NCBI GenBank assembly: GCA_903875465.1 | Contig: CAIQWB010000105.1 | Span: 1-64,000 of the forward strand | Direction: 5' to 3' | DNA length: 64,000 bases | DNA from: an uncultured Verrucomicrobia subdivision 3 bacterium | GTDB lineage: Bacteria; Verrucomicrobiota; Verrucomicrobiia; Limisphaerales; UBA11358 | Shown: one piece after another, positions 47,717 to 59,700 of the stretch | Layout of the letters: each line of letters starts with the position of its first letter | Numbering within the stretch: position 1 is the stretch's first letter | The notes under the pieces: generated by a model | Told to the model about the DNA's origin: nothing | Seen by the model: only the letters and a program-made list of their open reading frames with translations | The model's database searches: none | Translations under genes and position numbers: made by a program

Positions 47717-50700
47717 ATGAATGCTCGTTATTTAAAACGGATTTTGCTGGTGCTGGCGGTGGTTCTGGTGGCTTGGCTGTGGTGGCCGCGGGCAGCGGTC
47801 AAGCCGGTGGCGGTCCGCCGCACGGTGGTCGCCGCCCAACCGGCGGTGCCGTTGGTTCCGGCGGCTAAGCAGCCGGCGAACTTGTTTCTGCATCCCACAG
47901 TGGTTTCCAATACGGTGGCCGGGGCCGCCGCGACCAACAAATTTGCCCGGCGGTTGACGAATACGTCGCGCTCACTGCATGAATTGATGCATGAGCCGCG
48001 GGCGATTTTGCTGGCGAATGCCTTGCTGGACACCCGCTTGCCGCTGAATCTGACCATGCCCAAAAACTTGCAGTCCCGGGGTGAACCTGGTGCCTTTATC
48101 GTCCAGGCCAACGGGGCGATTGGTGCCGATTTTCGCGCCCTGCTGGCGGCCTCCGGTGCCGAGATCGTTTCTTACATTCCGAACAACGCCTATCTGGTGC
48201 GCGCCTCGGCGGGGCAGGCGGCGGCGATATCGGCCAGCGGGTTGACGGCGGCGGTGCTGCCGTATGAGCCGTACTACAAGGTGTCAGCGAGTTTGCTGGC
48301 GCAGGCCACTCAGAACCAGCCGTTGCCGGCGGAAGCCTTGCTGAATTTGGGAGTGTTCAAGGCAGACGCGGCGGCCACGGAAGCGGCGGTGGAAAAAATG
48401 GGCGGGGTGATCGTGGCGCGGGATGCCTCGCCGTTCGGTCCGATTTTCCGGGTGTCGCCGCCGGCGGCGTGGACCGCTCTGGCGCAGTTGCCCGGGGTGC
48501 AGGTGGTGGAACCCACCTATCGCCGCCGCGAGGCCAATGACTTGGCACGGGTAACCCTCGGGATTTCCGCGGACACCCTGACGAATGCCAGTTATCTGGG
48601 ACTGAATGGCAAAAATGTAACAGTGGAGGTGAACGATTCCGGCATCGACCAGACGCATCCCGACTTTTCCCTTACCGGCACAGCGGAGACCGGACCTGCC
48701 GGGGGCTCCCGCGTCATTGGCGATTCACTGGGCAGTTTGGTGGACACGGACGGTCACGGCACCCATGTGGCCGGTATTATTGCCGGCAACGGCTCGGAGA
48801 GCTACTCGGTGACGAATTTGCCGAGCGGTTCGCTGACCAATGCGGATTTCCGGGGCAAGGCACCTTTGGCCACCTTGTTTTCGGTGGGCTTTGAAAATGG
48901 GAATGACACGCCTTACAACACCGCAGTGCGCAGCGCCTTCACCGATATCTCCGACATTTCTGATTATTATTTGCAATCCATGGCAGCCCGGACGAATGCC
49001 CTGATTTCCAACAATAGCTGGACGTATGCCGGGGATAGTTATTACGACCTCGCGGCGGCGAGTTTTGACGCCGCCGTGCGCGATGCCCTGCCGATGGTTC
49101 CGGGGTCGCAACCGGTGTTATTCGTCTTTGCCGCCGGCAATAGCGGTGGGGGCAACGATGACGGCGCGGGCGGGAATCCCGACTCGGTGGAATCACCCGG
49201 CACGGCCAAGGACGTCGTGACCGTGGGGGCGCTGGAGCAATTCCGGAACATCACGAACATTGTCACGGATCAATTTGGCAACTCGAACGCCGTCTGGCAG
49301 GCCGGGACGGATTCCGGCACCCAGGTGGCGGGCTATTCCTCACGCGGGAATGTGGGCGTGGGGGTGGAGGGCGATTTCGGGCGGTTCAAGCCGGACGTCG
49401 TCGCGCCGGGCACCTTTGTGGTGTCCACCCGTTCGAGCCAGTGGAATGACAACGCCTATTATAACCTGACCAACACGGAAACGACCGATTATCCCGCCGA
49501 GGTGGTGGACACGAATAGTTTGAATTATTACAACGTTCCAGTGCCGCCCAACGCGGTGGGCGTGACCATCCAAATCAATCCGAACAAGCTCTCCCCGAAT
49601 CCCTTTGTCAACCTGCCGATTTACGTGGAGCAGGCCACCTATCCGATTCCCCCGACGTATGATTTCCTGAAGTCGAACAACGTTGTGAACATTCCTCCGG
49701 ATGGTCCAGCCGGTTACCTCGGCCAAATTGTGGGCAACGGCTTCTGGTTTGCCATCGGCGACAGCACGAACATCCCGGTGAATTATGACGTGCAAGTCTC
49801 GATTTTAGTGACCAATGATGTCGGGGATTATTACCTGGTGCTGAGCAATCTGAACGCCACCCTGGCACCGTATTACCGTTATGAAACGGGCACGAGCATG
49901 GCGGCCCCGGCGGTTTCCGGCATGCTGGCGTTGATCCAGGACTATTTCACGAACACCTTGCAATCGATCCCCAGCCCGGCGCTGCTCAAGGCCATGCTCA
50001 TCAACGGGGCGCGCGTGACGGGCGGGAATGATTTTGCCGTGACGAACAACCCCAATTTCCAAGGCTGGGGGCTGGCGAATTTGCCCACCTCACTGCCCGC
50101 GGCCCTGACCAACCAGGCGACTCACCCCACGACCACACCGTTTTTCTACCTGGATCAAAGCCCGACCAATGCCCTGGCCACCGGGGATAGCCAGACCTTC
50201 AAGATTACCGTGGATTCGGGGGCGAATGCCGATCCGCTGCGCTTCACCCTCACCTGGACCGATCCGCCGGGCGACCCGAACGCGGCGATCAAGCTGGTGA
50301 ACAATCTGGACATCGTGGTGACCAACCTCGACAGCGCTTATGGCAGCAACACCACCCTGCATTATGTCTATTATGGGAATAATTTTGCGACCGCCGGCAA
50401 TCCGCCCTTCAGCCTGGCGGCCGGGACGAACGGTGCCCCGAACCTGGATGCGGTGAACAACATCCGCAACATTTACCTGCCCTCACCCCTCTCCACGAAT
50501 TATACGGTGACGGTTGTGGGCCGCAGTGTGAATGTGAACGCCGTTTCCGCGCAGACGAACAATGTGGTGCAAGATTATGCCCTGGTGATTTCCGCCGGGG
50601 ACGGTTACGTGAGCAACGCCCTGACGGTGGTCGCGGGGCCCGTGGTCAGCAGTCTGAATCAGGACACCACCTACGTGGCGACCACGAATGCCCCGTTGAT

Positions 50701-53700
50701 GAACCAGACGGCTGGCGAGAACACGCCCTTGCTGGGGACCAACTCCGTGGTTGGCGTGAACACCAATTCCGCCCTGGGCAGCAACAGCGTGGTGACGCTG
50801 GGCATGACCAATCAATGGCATTTTTACGTGGTGACCAACACCCTCGGCTACGCCAACGCCGCGTTCCTGACCTTCTTCCCTTATAACCTGTCGGTGCCCC
50901 GTATGGGGACTCTGGCCGGCACCACCGCCCAGGCCGTGCGGCCGGAGGGGGACATTGACCTGTACGTCGCGAGCGAGCCGGGGCTGCTGAACCTCGATCC
51001 GACGGTAATCTCCAATTGCGTGAATGGCGTTGGCGGCGACGCCGCGTCGCTCGGCCAGGGCGGCACGGAATTTGTGGCGTACTCCAACTCGGTGCAAAAC
51101 CAGGTGTATTACATCGGGGTGAAATCCGAGGATCATCAGGGCGTGAATTATGGCTTCCTGCCGGTGTTCAGCGCGTATCCCTTCAGTACCCTGAATCCGG
51201 ATGGCAGTCAGTCAGTGTATGGCTTGACGCTGCCGGCGAACATCCCCGATGGCAATCCCAAGAAACCCGGGGTGGTGAATGTGTTTGCCCTCGCTCTGTA
51301 CCCGATGACCGTTAACGAGGTGATCGAGACCAACGGAATCTGGCACCAAAATTACGGCGATCTGGCCGGGCAATTGTCGCATGCGAGTGTCATCGATGTG
51401 CTGAACAACCATGATGCCTATGGCAACACCCTCGGGTTGGACCCCATCATCTATTATGATGCGATCAACAATCCCATTAACACGCCGATCGGCCCGGTTT
51501 CGGTCTTGAACCCGCACCCATCGGACGGGCCCGGGAGCCTGGTGAATTTCCAAGGCCAGCCCGCCGTGGGGCCATGGATCCTGACCGAGACGGACAATTC
51601 GTACACCCAAACCGGGAGCGTCTCGGTGTTCGGCCTGCGGATTTATCCGCACAACCCGGCGGACAAGGGGATCCATGTCTATATCTCCGGGCAGTCGTCC
51701 TATAATGATTATGTCGATGTGCCGGCGGGCGTCACGAATTTCACCTTGAGCGTGACCAATCAGACCCTCCCGCCCACCCTGCCGCCGCTGGAACTCTACG
51801 AGCGTTTTGAAGCGCAGCCCACGCCGCAGCCGCAGCCCACGGTTTATGACGAGATGGCGGTTTGCAGCAACGGTGTGCCGCCCGGCGGATCCATTTCCGT
51901 TTCGCCCACCTCACTGCCGCCGTTGCAGCCGGGGCGCTATTACTTCACGGTTTACAACCCCAGCACCAGTCCGGCGACCAATGTTTACATCATTGCCAAG
52001 TTCGATTACGCGGCGGTGCACGGGTCGGCCGATTTCCTCAGCACCGGGTCGGTGCCCTTGAACGATGATGCGGTGATGACCAATACCCTGGTAATCACGA
52101 ACACGGAAAAAATTTATTCGGCCGCCGTTGGGGTGGTGCTGGATCATCCCCGGGTGTCGGATCTCACCCTGACGCTGCTGGATCCCACTGGCCAGCGGTA
52201 CATACTCTTTGAAAACCGCGGCGGCCCGAACGCCCAGAATCTGGGCCATCTGAATATTACCACGAACTTCTTCGGCACCGTGTCGGCGGGCGATCAAAAG
52301 GGCAACACCAATGCCATCGGGCCGGTCCCGACCCAGGGCACGATCATCATCAATTATGATTTTTACCAGGTGCCGGACCAAATTGATGTCTATTACGATG
52401 GCGTGGATATTTTCAGCAAGTTTGTGAACAACGCCGGCCAGTTTGTGATTCCCTACGGGCCGGGCACGGGGACTAACATCACCATCGTAATGGACCAGGG
52501 CGGGGACCCGTCCGGGCCATCGCTCTGGACGTACACGCCCTCGGTCGTGAACGAAAATTACACCTACCTGACGTTTACCGATGACACGAATCTGGCGCAA
52601 ATCCTGATTAAGTTTGCCCTGCCGCCGTTTGATTTGACCGATTTGGGCACGAATTACACCCTGAGCAATTTCGAGCTGACGACGAACGGCAATTATCTTG
52701 CCCCAACGAATATCTACGATGCCTTTGGCGGCTGGCTGGTGCCGACGAACATTGCCGGTGTGGGGACTAATTTTATTACGCTGACCAACAACGAGGTGAG
52801 TGTGGTGACGGATCCGGCGTCCTCCTACGACGGTAGTAATTTCCTGGCCCTGGCGAATGGGACCATCACGCGCCTGCTGACGACCGTGCCGACGCGCCAG
52901 TATTCCGTGAGCTATTCCTACCGTGGCGCGGGCATTGCCGGTTGGTGGCGCGGTGAAGGCGATGCCAACGACAGCGCCTATCCGGAAACCAACGGCAACA
53001 ACGGGCGCTTGATCGGGCGCTTTAACTTCCCCGCCGGCGAGGTGGGCCAGGCGTTCCAGATGGCGGATACCGGCCATAATTATCAATTTGCCGGGACGAA
53101 CAATTACGTCCAAATCCCGCAGTCACCCTACCTGGATGTGGGCACTGGGAGCGGCTTGACCGTGGAAGGCTGGATTAACCCGACCAACCTGTACACGCAA
53201 GCGCCCTTGCTGGAATGGCTGGCCCGGGTGCCGACCAATTCCGCGATCACCAACATATCTATTCTCGCCGGGCCGTTTTTGAATCGGTCAAGCAGTCACT
53301 ATTATTATCTGCTGGCGGCCACCAACTGGACAACTTCCGAACGCTGGGCCACGAACATGGGCGGGCATCTGGCCACGATCAATGATGCCAATGAGCAGAG
53401 TTGGGTCTACAGCACCTTTGGCAACTATGGCGGCACCAATCGCAACTTGTGGATCGGCTTGAATGATGCCCTGGCAGCAGGCAACTATGTCTGGACCAGC
53501 GGGCAGCCGTCCGGCTATCGCAACTGGCGCACCGGCGAACCCACGGATTTGAACGGCGACCATTACACCCTGATCCTGGGGGCCGCGAATACCACCCCCG
53601 GCCTGTGGGTCACCGCAGCCGCCAATGGCGCCCAGACCGGCGGTCCGGCAACCACCAATAATTACGGCGTCGTCGAAGTGGATGCTCTCCAACCCAACGG

Positions 53701-56700
53701 CGTGCAATTGTGGGTGTCCGTCACCAACTCGCCCGCCACCGGGGCGGGTATTCTCAACAGCAACGGCTGTTTGTACGCCAATCTCGTCGACGCCACCAAT
53801 GGCGCTCATGAAATCTGGTCCACGCCCGGGTTGGTCCAAAGCAACGTGTACCAGCACGTCGCATTGACCTATAACACCAACTCGGGCGTGGCCACGCTCT
53901 ACTACAATGGCACCAATGTGGGTTCCACCAACCTGGGCGTGTTCATTCCCAAGACCACCGGCGACGTGCTGCTCGGCAAGGACATGAGCCTCCTGGCGAA
54001 TAATTTCTTTTCCGGTGCGATGGACGAAATGAGCATCTACCGCCGGGCGCTCTCGGACGCGGAAATTGGCGCGATTTACAACGTGTCGGCCCAGTCCACC
54101 AACAACCCCGGCACGAATGGATCCGTGGCCGCCTTGGGCAAGTTTAATCCCCAGTATCACCCGGCGATGAGCCTGGCCATGGCCACGGTGACGCTGGACA
54201 CCCGCACGAACCTGATCTTTGGCGACAACACCAACTGGCAGCGCGTGACCTACACCTTCATCGCCACCACCAACGCCACTTTGTTCCAGTTCACCGGCTT
54301 GGAACCCGGCATATTGCTGGATGACTTTACCGTGAGCGAAGCCGCGCTGGGTAATCTGTATTACCATCCCGAGGAACCGCTGTCCGGCTTGGTGGGCGAG
54401 AGCGCCGCTGGCACGTGGACCCTCGAAATTCAGGACAACCGGGTAGGGGCCACCAACGCCATTCAAAGCCTGGTCAGTTGGGAGTTGAATCTCGTGTTGC
54501 AGACCAATACCCCGGTCCCGCTGACATTGTATCCCCAAATGCCCGGTACCAACACCATTCCTCCCGGCCAGACTGCCTACTTCACGGTGCCGGTGCCGGA
54601 TTGGGCACATTTTGCCACCAACCTGCTGGTCTCCGCCAACGCCCCGGTGAATATGTACTTCAACCAGACCAATTTCCCGAGCGGGACCGGTCCGGGCGAT
54701 GTCACCCTGCTGGCGAACCAAACCAGTGGCCCTGGTCAGCCAATCATGATGACCAATGGCCTGTACCCGGCGAACCTGCCCCTGTACACGAATCAGTCCT
54801 ATTTCCTCGGCGTTCAGAACATCAGCACGGTGCCGGTGACCGCTGTGGTGGAAGTGGATTACGATATCACCGCCTTGACCAACAGCGCCCCGCTCACCGC
54901 CACCCTGGCCACCAATGAAGCCGTCCGCTACTTCTCATTTGACGTCAACTCCAACGCCTATGCGGCCACCTTCCAGTTACTCAAACTCTCTGCCAATGCG
55001 AATTTGGTGGCGAGCTTTGGAACGCCGCTGCCCACCCCCACCACGGCGGCCTATGGCAGTTTCAATTCCTCCAACGCGGATCAGAGCATTTACGTCCTGA
55101 CCAACTCCACCCCCGTGCCGCTGATGGCCGGTCGGTGGTATCTGGGGGTTTACCGCACTGCCCCTGGCCCGGTCACTTACAGTGTGCTGGCCAAGGAACT
55201 GGACACGCCCACACCCACTGTCATTAGTCTGACGAACAACGTGCCCTTTACCTTCACGATGGGCCCCGGTGCTGCGCTGACGAACTTCTTCCTGTTCTCG
55301 CCCACCAATTACGCCCGTTTGGCCCCCGCCATGCATTTTGAGTTGTACCATCTGTCGGGCAATGGCGATTTGACCGTGCAAACCAACGGCCTGCCCTTGA
55401 CCCCGCCGTTTTACCAAAGCAGCCAGGAACCCGGCCAGACGTCCGAGTACGTCACCGTGCGCACGAACAGCGCCCTGACCAATCTCACCGGCCTGTGGTA
55501 TCTGGGCGTTCCCAACCACGAGCTGACGAACCTCACCTACACCATTCTCGCCGCGGTGGATACGAATGCCCAATCGGCGTTCCCGGGCGCCGTGGGCACG
55601 GGGTCCGAAACCCCCGGCGGCCGTGGCGGTACCAACATTTATCATGTCGTCAATTTGAATGACGATGGTCCGGGCAGCTTGCGGTACGGCCTCAATACGG
55701 TCGGCACCAACCCCGCCAGCATCCTGTTCGATGTGTCCGGTAATATCGCGCTGCAATCCCCGCTGGTGATCACCAACGCCTACCTGACCATTGCCGGCCA
55801 GACGGCCCCGGGCGACGGCATTACCCTGCAAAATTTCCCGACCCTGTTTTCGGGGGCGCACGATGTTATCATGCGCTATCTGCGCTTCCGTCCGGGCAAC
55901 ACCGGCACGAATGTTACCTCCATCCTTTACGACGGTTTTAATGGGCCAACCTTGAGTTCGGAATGGCAGGCGACCCTGCCCAGCCCCGCCTTGAATGCAA
56001 GCTCCCAGGCCACCTATGTGGGCGCGCCGAATTACGGCTTTGAGACCCTCACCACCAATACCGTGTTACGTTTGACCAACACGCTCACCGACCTGACCCG
56101 CCGGGGCTGGAGCACGGCCTCCAGCTTTACTGGCAGTAATTTTGTTTACGATGTCCGCTTCAACACCCTCGTGCAATCCGCCGCGACCAGCATCGATGGA
56201 TTCCTCGAAATCTGGCTCATTAATGCCACCAATAGCAGCCTGTACGACATCGTTTCGCCCTTTGGCGGGAGCTATGATGCCAGTAAAACCTTCTGGACCG
56301 GCAGCAGTATTGACGGCAGTGGCGGCAATGCCTCTGGTACTTATAATTACCAAGACAACACTTGGTACCACTTGGTGTTGAAAGCCAATGGCAACCAAAA
56401 CATTCACGCCTCCCTCACCGCTGATGATGGCACCGAATTGGCTGGCGCGGACTTTAGCCACACTGCCGCCGCCTTCGGCTCCGGCTTTCGCTTGGGCTTG
56501 TCCCAGTCGGTGGGTTTACCCGGGTCACCTTATCCCGTGGATGCTGCGGTGGATTACGCGTCACTGACCGGCCAGATCACCGAAAATCTGCCGGCGAATG
56601 CCAACTTTGGTGTCGGTGACTCACTGGCTTTTAGAAATGCCCGCAACATCATCATCGACCACGTCTCCGCCTCCTGGAGTACGAACGCCCTCGTGGAAGT

Positions 56701-59700
56701 GCTCAATTCCAGCAATATCACCGTGCAGTGGTCGGTGCTCGCCGACAGTTTCCACAGCACCAATGGCCTGGCCGGGCAGGGGTCGGTGCTGCGGTTTGGT
56801 AATGGTGCTTTGAGTTTCAACCACAATCTCTACGCCAATAACTACACCGCCAATCCGCTCTTGGGCGATAATCTGGGCCTGGATTTTGTCAATAACGTCG
56901 TTTACAACTGGGGCATTCTCCCCGGTGCCAGCATCACCAACGACCCGGTGGCCGATCCCAAGGGTTTCACCAACCTCCTTAACTTTGCCGCCAATTACTA
57001 TCTGGCCGGAACCGCTTCCGCGACCAATTACATCGCCTTCTGGGGCGGCAACATCAATACCTGGATATTCCAGACCAACAACTTCATTGATGCCTACACC
57101 ACTCAACAAACCGTCGGGACCAATACCCTGTTCATCTTGAATGGATCCGATACTGGCTGGAGCATGTTCACCAACCAGTATACTGGCTTTGGCCTGCCGT
57201 TCACGCTGCCCACGCCGGATGGCACTAATACGGTGTTCCCCTCCGCGCCCGCCGAGCCCGCCTATCAGGCTTATGAGCGCGTCCTGGATTTTGCCGGGGC
57301 CCAACTCACCCGCGACCGGGTGGATTTGTCCACCATCAACCATGTGCGCACCCAGTCGGGTCGCTTCATCGATTCCCAAGACCAGGCGGGCGGCTGGCCC
57401 GGCCTGAGCAGCCAGCCTGCGCCCCTCGACACGGACCAGGACGGCCTCCCCGATTATTGGGAGACCACCTTTGGCCTCAACCCGACCAACTCCGCGGATG
57501 GCGCCAGCCTGGTTCCGAACACCGGCTTCAGCCAATTGGAAACCTACCTCAACTGGCTGGCCAGCCCGCATGCTGTGACCATCAAGGCCAGGCCGGTCAG
57601 TGTGGACTTGTTCACCCTCGCCGGTGGCACCGGTCGTTTGTCGTTCTTCGTCACCAATGCTCTGAACGGATCGGTGCGGCTGACCAATAATGTCATCACC
57701 AATTATTTCCTGGCGAATGGCATCTATACCAACTCCGTGGTAATCCGGAGCAACAGCCTGGCCATCTTCACGCCCACGAATACCTACACTAGCTCCCTCA
57801 CCAATCCGGCCGGCTTTGACTTCTATGTCACCAACCGCGACACCCTCGCTTCCCTCGGACCGGTGAGCGTCAGTGTGGTGGTCAGTGCCACCAATCTCGC
57901 CTCGGCCCCTGTCCTGATTGATCTGACCAATGGCGTGCCTTACACTCTGACCAATGGCAATCCCGGGGCCGTCCTGGCCAGCATGTTCCGCTACACCCCC
58001 ACCCATGCCTCGCCGGGAGCGCTGGCTTTTGAGTTGTACGCCCTCAGTGGGAATGCCGGACTCGTCGTGCAAACCAACGGGCTGCCCGTGGCTCCCAATT
58101 ACTTCGCCAGCAGCACCAATGGCGGGACCAACGCCGTATTGATCCTGGTGCAAACCAATGCCGACTTGACGGATATTGGCAGCCGCATCCTGCCCAACCT
58201 CAATGGGCAATGGTACCTGAGCGTGCCGAATTACACCTCCAATAACCTCACCTATACCATCTTGGTCCAGGAGATTCCGACCGCCCCGACGATCATCGAC
58301 CTGACCAACAACGTGCCGTTTACCTACACCGCTGGTCCCGGGCCCGACCTGACGAATTTCTTCCGCTTCACGCCGACGGGTTCGCCCAGTTCCGTGCTGT
58401 TCCAATTGTATAATCAGACGGGCAATGGCGACCTCACCGTCCAGACCAATGCCCTGCCGTTCGCCCCGGTCCTTTACCAGGCCAGCCAGCAACCGGGCAA
58501 TAGTCCCGAGTCGATTCTGATAACTACAAATGGCGGACCCGCCAGCCTGAATGCCCGGTGGTACTTGGGCGTGCCTAATAACGAGGCCACCCAGATTACC
58601 TACACCATTATGGCCGGGGCAGTTCCCAATCTTTCGGGCACTGTCACGCCGGGTACACCCCTGACCAACTCCGTGCCGCCGAACAGCACTAACTTCTACC
58701 TCGTCAATGTGCCCATCACTGCCGATTGGGTGACCAACACCCTGCTGTTTGCCACGGGGCCCTTGAACGTTTGGTTCACCACCAATACTCCCCCAACCAC
58801 CGGAAATCCAACCGATGGCTTGCTGCTCACCAACGCCACCAGCGGGCTGAATGTCTTTGGCACCAACCTCACGAACCAGGTATTTGGCCAGGCGCAATTG
58901 GTGCCCGGTTCCTTCTATTATTTGGCGCTGGTCAACACCAACCTGAATGTTCCTGTGACCAATGCCGTTCAAGTGGACTTCCATTTGGTTCCGCCGGCGG
59001 CCTCGGCGCCGACCGTCATTACGCAATCCGCGACCAATATCACCGCCTTCGCCGCGACCTTGCAGGCCTCGGTAATTCCCCATGGCGGCACCACCACGGT
59101 CTGGTTCGCCTATGGTCTCACCACGAATTATGACTCCTTCTCCACCACCACCGTGCTGAGTAGCAATTTGTACAGCACCTGGCCGCTGGCAACGGTGGTG
59201 GGCAGCTTGTTGCCGGGTAACACCTATCACGTTGAAGCGATTGCTACCAATAATCTCGGCACCAACTACGGTGGCGATGTGACCTTTACCACACCGCCCG
59301 CTCCCCCGGCCGTTACCACGCTGGCCGCCAGCAATATTGTTGCCACGGCCGCCTCGCTCTGGGCCCAGGTCAATCCGAATGGTGCCGCCAGCACCGTCTG
59401 GTTTGAGTATGGCACCGACACCAGCTACGGCTTCACCACCCCGGTCACTGTGCTGGGCAATAACCTGAATCTTTCGCAAGCCGTGACCTTCGGCATCGCG
59501 AATCTCCAACCCGCACTCCTGTATCACTTCCGTGCGGTGGGTGCGAACCCCGCCGGCACGAACTACGGTCCGGATGTGTCGTTTACCACCCCGCCGGCCG
59601 GGCCATCGGTGCTTACCACGCCCGCCGTCAATGTCACCGCCACGGGTTCCACCCTCCAGGCTTTGGTGGTGCCGAATGGCGCCGATACCACGGTAAGGTT

